A stretch of 64,000 nucleotides of DNA from Herbidospora mongoliensis (GTDB taxonomy: Bacteria > Actinomycetota > Actinomycetes > Streptosporangiales > Streptosporangiaceae), in the NCBI RefSeq assembly GCF_001570545.1, contig NZ_BBXD01000018.1, positions 325,782 through 389,781 on the forward strand, in the 5' to 3' direction. Each line of letters opens with the position of its first letter. Positions within the stretch are counted from its first letter, which is position 1. Shown piece by piece: positions 59,884-64,000 of this stretch. Under the pieces are notes generated by a model that worked only from the letters and a program-made list of their open reading frames with translations, was not told the DNA's origin and did not search any database. The translations under genes and the position numbers were made by a program.

Positions 59884-60342
59884 TCAGCTGGAAGTCCAGG
59901 CCCGCACGGTCGCCTCGGCGATCATCTCGATCCGGCGCCCGTAGGCCTCATGGCCGTCGGACACAAAACTCCCATCGATCACGGGCAGCCCGCTGAAGGA
60001 TGCGCTGAAATGCCCGGGAACGGTCTGCGGGAGCGGAGCGTATTTCTCGAACGGCGCCATGTCGTAGCTCCGGCGCGCCTTGTGCCCGTTGCGGGCGATC
60101 TGGTGCGCCTGGACGCGGAGCATGGCGTCCAGGCCCTGGTCGAGGAGGAGCTGCAGCCAGCGGAACTGGACGTCGAGATACTGCGCGTGGCCGTCGCCGG
60201 GGTGCTGCAGCAGATAGGCGCAGACGACCGGGTTGTGCCAGCGATACATGACGGGATCGGCCTGCTCCTCGGCCAGGATGGCGTAGTAGTGGTCGGCACA
60301 CTCACCCAGTGGCCCCGATGCCGCCCCGCACACACACGTCAT
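59884..60342 (-). CDS. DUF5946 family protein
   Basis: 152 aa. CVCGAASGPLGECADHYYAILAEEQADP and YLDVQFRWLQLLLDQGL fit the DUF5946 pattern; the N-terminal Cys pair may bind a metal. Function unknown. Start at ATG 60342; upstream residues are non-coding translation. It is followed on the same strand by the VOC gene. Divergent from the RTX-repeat gene by 134 bp. Confidence 0.72.
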   Translation of the reverse strand: MTCVCGAASGPLGECADHYYAILAEEQADPVMYRWHNPVVCAYLLQHPGDGHAQYLDVQFRWLQLLLDQGLDAMLRVQAHQIARNGHKARRSYDMAPFEKYAPLPQTVPGHFSASFSGLPVIDGSFVSDGHEAYGRRIEMIAEATVRAWTSS

Positions 60343-60476
60343 GGCCGCGATGATAGGCGAGGGCTGACCGGCCATGTTGTCACGGCTGATCCGGCCCCGA
60401 CATGGGGGCAGACCCTCCTGAACCTCTAGGGACGGCACCGCTGAGCAGGGCGGTCCGGTTTCCCTAGCTTTGAGCC

Positions 60477-61202
60477 ATGAACACTTTTGGACGATCTGCA
60501 AGCGCCCTGGCCGCGACCGCGCTGTTAGCTCTGGGCGTCCTCGCGACCCCCGCCGCCGCCAAGGCCGCCCCGGTGATCGCCGGGACGTGCAGCGAGGGGA
60601 CCGGCAACCAACTCCTCTACACGGCCGAGCCCGGTGTCGCCAACGACCTCACCATCACCCAGGACGGGGCCATCCTCCGGCTGGAGGACGAGGGCGGCAC
60701 GATCAAGGGCTGCACCGCCGAGAGCCCGACCACCGTGGTGACCAAGCTCCCCACCAGAATCAAGATCGTGGCCGGTGACCAGGACGACGTCGTCGTCGTC
60801 AACATTCCCGCCCAGCCGGGGCCGAAGGTGGTCATCTTCGGCGGCGACGGCGATGACGAACTGCGCGGCAGTGCCAACACCGACGACCTGCGCGGGGGCA
60901 AGGGCGACGACAACCTGCGCGGCAACGGCGGCGACGACACCCTCCGGGGCGACGCGGGCGAAGACGAACTGCGCGGGGGCGCCGGGGTCGACGAACTGAA
61001 CGGCGGGACGGGCGGCGACGACCTGAGCGGTGGCGCGGGGGTCGACGAGCTCAACGGCGGCAGCGGCGACGACGAGCTGCGTGGTGACGCCGACGCCGAC
61101 GAGCTCAACGGCGGAACGGGCGCGGACGAACTGAACGGCGGCGCCGGCATCGACTCCTGCAACGGCGGCCCCGGCGCCGACACCACGACGAAGTGCGAAT
61201 AG
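60477..61202 (+). CDS. Secreted RTX-like repeat protein
   Basis: 241 aa. Signal peptide (SASALAATALLALGVLATPAAA), then a beta-rich domain and about ten GGxGxDxLxG-type nonapeptides from residue 120 (GGDGDDELRG, GGKGDDNLRG, GGAGVDELNG), giving a parallel beta-roll with Ca2+ sites. Two Cys near the end (CNGG, KCE) might close a disulphide. Function unknown. It ends one base before the convergent methyltransferase stop. Confidence 0.85.
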   Translation: MNTFGRSASALAATALLALGVLATPAAAKAAPVIAGTCSEGTGNQLLYTAEPGVANDLTITQDGAILRLEDEGGTIKGCTAESPTTVVTKLPTRIKIVAGDQDDVVVVNIPAQPGPKVVIFGGDGDDELRGSANTDDLRGGKGDDNLRGNGGDDTLRGDAGEDELRGGAGVDELNGGTGGDDLSGGAGVDELNGGSGDDELRGDADADELNGGTGADELNGGAGIDSCNGGPGADTTTKCE

Positions 61203-61820
61203 CTACCTGACGGTGGCGGTGCCCCGCGCGTGGAACGACCACGGGGTGCGGACCGGCGGGAAGTTGTATCGCCGCAGGTCGTCGATGGTGAACCCGGCCC
61301 TCTCCACGGCCGCGACGATGTCACGCGAGGTGTGGCAGCCGCCCGCGAGAGGGGGCCAGACGGTGGCGTCGAGGGCGCGCTGGATGCGTACAAGACCAGC
61401 GGAATCGGCCCTCCCGTGCTCCAGGAACCTGATCTGCCCACCCGGTTTCAGCACCCTGCGGGCTTCGGCGAGGGCCCCGTCGATGTCCGGAACCGTGCAC
61501 AGGACCAGGCAGAACACGACGCTGTCCACCCCGGCGTCAGGGGCGGGGAGCTTCCCGGCCGACGCACCGCTGACCTCCACCGAGACCGGCGCCCTGGCCG
61601 CCGCCTCGGCGGCGAGATTGCGCAGCTTGGGCTCGGGCTCCACCGCCAGGACCCGGATGACGGTCGGCGGGTAGTGCGCGAAGTTCGCACCGTCGCCCGC
61701 GCCGACCTCGAGAACGTGGCCGGCCAGCCCGGCCAGCAGGGTACGGCGATGCTCGGTCATGCCACGGCTGTCGAGGGTCCGGCGCATTTTGGGCCACATG
61801 CGGGCGAAGAGCGAGGTCAC
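61203..61820 (-). CDS. Class I SAM-dependent methyltransferase
   Basis: 205 aa. SAM motif LEVGAGDGANF (about 37-47), acidic VEPEPK, and post-motif VVFCLVLCTVPD; UbiE/Menaquinone-type. Substrate unknown. ATG 61820. Repeat copy F lies upstream, between it and the ECF42 gene. Confidence 0.88.
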   Translation of the reverse strand: MTSLFARMWPKMRRTLDSRGMTEHRRTLLAGLAGHVLEVGAGDGANFAHYPPTVIRVLAVEPEPKLRNLAAEAAARAPVSVEVSGASAGKLPAPDAGVDSVVFCLVLCTVPDIDGALAEARRVLKPGGQIRFLEHGRADSAGLVRIQRALDATVWPPLAGGCHTSRDIVAAVERAGFTIDDLRRYNFPPVRTPWSFHARGTATVR

Positions 61821-61856
61821 CTTTTCATCATGGCCTCTCAGTGGGCGCGTGGACGG

Positions 61857-61962
61857 CGTCGCGGCACGAGGGGGCGCGGCCGGTTGGCGCTCGGAACCGG
61901 AGGGCCGGGGGGACGGCGGGCGGTGCAGGGTGGGCGGAGCCGTAACGGGAAGGAAGTGTCTT
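61857..61962 (+). repeat. Dispersed CCGTAACGG element, copy F
   Basis: Full copy: CGTCGCGGCACGAGGGGGCG, CGGCCGGTTGGCGC, GGACGGCGGGCGG, GGGCGGAGCCGTAACGG then GAAGGAAGTGTC. It ends directly at the stop codon of the minus-strand ECF42 gene, as copies C and E do for their genes. Confidence 0.8.
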
Positions 61963-63168
61963 TTAGGCGTGGTTGAGCCGGGCCGCCTGGGCGGTCAGGT
62001 AGTGGCGCTCCGGCTCGTTGGGGGTTCGGGCGGCGGCCGCGCGGTAGTTGGCGGCGGCGGCCTCGGGGTCGCCGAGCATTTCGAGTAGGTGGCCGCGGAC
62101 CGCGTCGAGCCGGTGGTGGCCGGGCAGCCGCTCCCCCAGCGGCGTCAGCAGATCGAGGCCGGCCTGCGGGCCGTGCACCATGGCGGTGGCGACGGCCAGG
62201 TTCAGGCTCACCATCGGGTTCCCGGTGAGCCGTTCCAGCAGGCCGTAGAGGCCGAGGATCTGCGGCCAGTCGGTGTCGGCGGCGCGTTCGGCGCTGTCGT
62301 GCAGGGCGGCGATCGCGGCCTGGAGCTGGTATTCGCCGACCATGCCGCCCGACATCGCGGTCGCGGTGAGGCGCACGCCCTCGGCGATCGCCGCCCGGTT
62401 CCAGCGGGCACGGTCCTGGCCGGCCAGCGGGATCAGCTCGCCGAACTCGCCGGTGCGGGCCGGGCGGCGGGCGTCGTTGAGCAGCATCAGAGCCAGCAGC
62501 CCGGTGACCTCGCCGTGCTCGGGCAGCATCGCGTGCACCAGCCTGGTCACCCGGATCGCCTCGCGGGACAGGTCCGTGCGGTGCAGATCGGCGCCCGCGC
62601 TGCTGGCGTAACCCTCGTTGAACAGCAGATACAGCACGTGCAGGACCGACCCCAGCCGCGACCCGAACTCCTCGGGATCGGGCATCCGCAGCCCGGTGAC
62701 CTTGATCTTCTGCTTGGCCCGGCTGATCCGCTGCGCCATCGTCGCCTCCGGCACCAGGAACGCCGCCGCGATCTCCGCCGTGGTCAGCCCGGCGACCGCG
62801 CGAAGCGTCAGCGCGATCGACGAGGCGGGCGTGAGCGCCGGATGGCAGCACGTGACCAGCAACACCAGCGTGTCGTCACGCTGCACCGGCTCGGCGCCGG
62901 GCACCTCGCGCAGCGCGACGGACTCCTCCCGCCGCCGCCGCGCCGTCTCACTTCGGTACTGGTCGGTCAGCCGTCGTACGGCGGTCTGGATGAGCCACCC
63001 GCGCGGGTTGCCCGGCAGCCCCTCCCCCGGCCAGTGCAGCGCGGCCGCCAGCAGCGCCTCCTGCACGGCGTCCTCGGCCGCGCCGAAATCGCCGTAACTC
63101 CGCACGACCGCGCCGAGGACCTGCGGCGCCAGCTCGCGCAGCAGGTCCTCGATGCGATCAGAGGTCAT
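61963..63168 (-). CDS. ECF42-type sigma factor, second copy
   Basis: 401 aa. Region 2 (APQVLGAVVRSYGDFGAAEDAVQEALLAA), region 4 (IALTLRAVAGLTTAEIAAAFLVPEATMAQRISRAKQKI) and the ECF42 C-terminal TPR-like extension (LYLLFNEGYASSAG, TGLLALMLLNDARRPART). ATG 63168 (MTSDRIEDLL) overlaps the YCII 3' end by 11 bp. Paralogue of 22789-24123; the promoter lies outside the window. Confidence 0.9.
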   Translation of the reverse strand: MTSDRIEDLLRELAPQVLGAVVRSYGDFGAAEDAVQEALLAAALHWPGEGLPGNPRGWLIQTAVRRLTDQYRSETARRRREESVALREVPGAEPVQRDDTLVLLVTCCHPALTPASSIALTLRAVAGLTTAEIAAAFLVPEATMAQRISRAKQKIKVTGLRMPDPEEFGSRLGSVLHVLYLLFNEGYASSAGADLHRTDLSREAIRVTRLVHAMLPEHGEVTGLLALMLLNDARRPARTGEFGELIPLAGQDRARWNRAAIAEGVRLTATAMSGGMVGEYQLQAAIAALHDSAERAADTDWPQILGLYGLLERLTGNPMVSLNLAVATAMVHGPQAGLDLLTPLGERLPGHHRLDAVRGHLLEMLGDPEAAAANYRAAAARTPNEPERHYLTAQAARLNHA

Positions 63169-63562
63169 CGCTCGGCATGGCCACCATGACCTGGCGAACC
63201 TCGATCCGCTGCCGCAACGGCACACCCCGCGGCCCCGGCGCCGCCGACACCAGCGCGGCGATCTCGACCGCCCGCTCCTCCGACTCGACGTCGACCATCT
63301 GATATCCGGCCAGCACCTCCTTGACCTCGGTGTACGGCCCGTCGGTGATGACCTGGCCGGCCGGTCCGCCGGCCGTCACGACCTTGACCATGTCGGGCCC
63401 GGTGAGCGCCTGCACCTCCACCAGTTCGCCGTTGTCGATCAGGTCCTGGTTGAGTTTGCGCAGGTAGTCGAGATGGGCGTGCATGTCGGCCGGGTCCCAG
63501 GTGGCCATCGGTCCGACTCCGAGATCGTCGTCGTACTTGCACAGCAGCATGTACTTGGCCAT
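63158..63562 (-). CDS. YCII/DGPF-domain protein, second copy
   Basis: 134 aa. MAKYMLLCKYDDDLGVGPMA, with TDGPYTEVKEVLAGYQMVDV carrying the DGPF-like signature. Overlaps the ECF42 gene by 11 bp and follows an FMN-binding protein gene by 10 bp, so this locus differs from the first by adding a PPOX gene. Confidence 0.88.
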   Translation of the reverse strand: MAKYMLLCKYDDDLGVGPMATWDPADMHAHLDYLRKLNQDLIDNGELVEVQALTGPDMVKVVTAGGPAGQVITDGPYTEVKEVLAGYQMVDVESEERAVEIAALVSAAPGPRGVPLRQRIEVRQVMVAMPSDDL

Positions 63563-63572
63563 CTGTTCTTCC

Positions 63573-64000
63573 TCAGCTTCCCTGCTGGTGCGCCAGCATC
63601 AGGTCTTCGACGGCTTTGGGGAGGGTGGTCTCGAAGTCCAGCAGTTTCGCCCAGTCGGGCTCGATGGTGATGATGGCCATCTGGTCGTAGAGTGCCCGAA
63701 CCCCCTGCTCCCAGCCCTCGAAGTGCACGTCAGGTACCACTTTCCTGGACGCTTCGATGTAGGGCTCCGGCACGCCGTCGACGAGCTCGACCCGTGCCTC
63801 GCCCCGGATCATGAGAACCCTGGGCGGCCACGCGTCCTGGGTGTCGATGGTGAGGGCGACCCTGGGATTGTGCCGCAGCGCCCTGACCTTCGCCGATTTC
63901 GGCACGGTGGCCATGACCACGTGCTCGCCGGTCCACCAGAAACCGATCGGGATGGCCCGGGGCGCACCGTCGATGCCGACATAGGCCAGCCGGGCGGGGA
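63573..64000 (-). CDS. PPOX-fold (pyridoxamine 5'-phosphate oxidase-like) protein, 5' end missing
   Basis: At least 142 residues; the reading continues past the right edge (PARLAYVGIDGAPRAIPIGF). GEHVVMATVPKSAKVRALRHNP and RVALTIDTQDAWPPRVLMIRG are the split-barrel FMN/F420-binding pattern. It is transcribed into the YCII-ECF42 pair and is probably part of that operon. Specific cofactor not determined. Confidence 0.82.
   Translation of the reverse strand, partial: PARLAYVGIDGAPRAIPIGFWWTGEHVVMATVPKSAKVRALRHNPRVALTIDTQDAWPPRVLMIRGEARVELVDGVPEPYIEASRKVVPDVHFEGWEQGVRALYDQMAIITIEPDWAKLLDFETTLPKAVEDLMLAHQQGS

Overview
The window is chromosomal DNA of a high-GC actinomycete. Codon third positions are almost all G or C, GTG starts are common, and ECF41 and ECF42 sigma factors, AfsR/SARP and TipA-type regulators, MarR regulators facing their targets, a RecA-independent (PafBC-type) damage promoter motif and a c-di-AMP riboswitch before a cell-wall hydrolase all fit that group. 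A Streptosporangiales-like organism is plausible, but the sequence alone does not fix the genus. Apart from purB there is little core metabolism; the window is accessory and regulatory DNA.

1-9.5 kb: a MarR regulator facing an RND exporter, purB overlapped by a GNAT gene, a DUF4037 protein, a HAD hydrolase, and a TipA-type MerR gene with a 19-bp-spacer promoter. 9.5-13.5 kb: an orphan tyrosine recombinase behind a PafBC-type leaderless promoter, then a mosaic of cupin genes, partial duplications and a DHFR-family gene whose near twin is 21 kb away. 13.5-24 kb: a secreted RNase with its barstar, a DrrAB-like ABC exporter behind a second PafBC-type promoter, a hemerythrin gene, and an ECF42 regulon with two matching divergent promoters. 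24-33.5 kb: DedA, a two-component system, an SMR pump, a Rv2578c-like radical SAM protein, an ECF41-carboxymuconolactone decarboxylase operon with its cognate promoter, PhyH, a BBE-type FAD oxidase, and DHFR copy 2 with its MarR. 33.5-50 kb: an ankyrin protein, an AraC relic, an MBL hydrolase, an L,D-transpeptidase, RecD2, a serine hydrolase, the riboswitch-CHAP unit, a TetR-controlled ABC exporter, a SpoIIE phosphatase, MarR-controlled enzymes and a frameshifted lipoprotein. 50-64 kb: a DUF7873-like gene, two tandem circularly permuted tRNA-like genes, a large SARP regulator, a MarR-controlled luciferase-like monooxygenase operon with an F420/NADP oxidoreductase, a MarR/SDR pair, small enzymes, an RTX-repeat secreted protein and a second ECF42 locus cut by the window edge.

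Two features stand out. Between 50.86 and 51.25 kb, two units carry a tRNA 3' half placed before its own 5' half; acceptor and anticodon stems pair within each unit. Separately, an intergenic element of about 95 bp ending in a CCGTAACGG core occurs at least six times, usually just after a stop codon. Regulation here is dense and local: six MarR genes, one TetR, one MerR and three ECF sigma factors each lie beside the genes they probably control.
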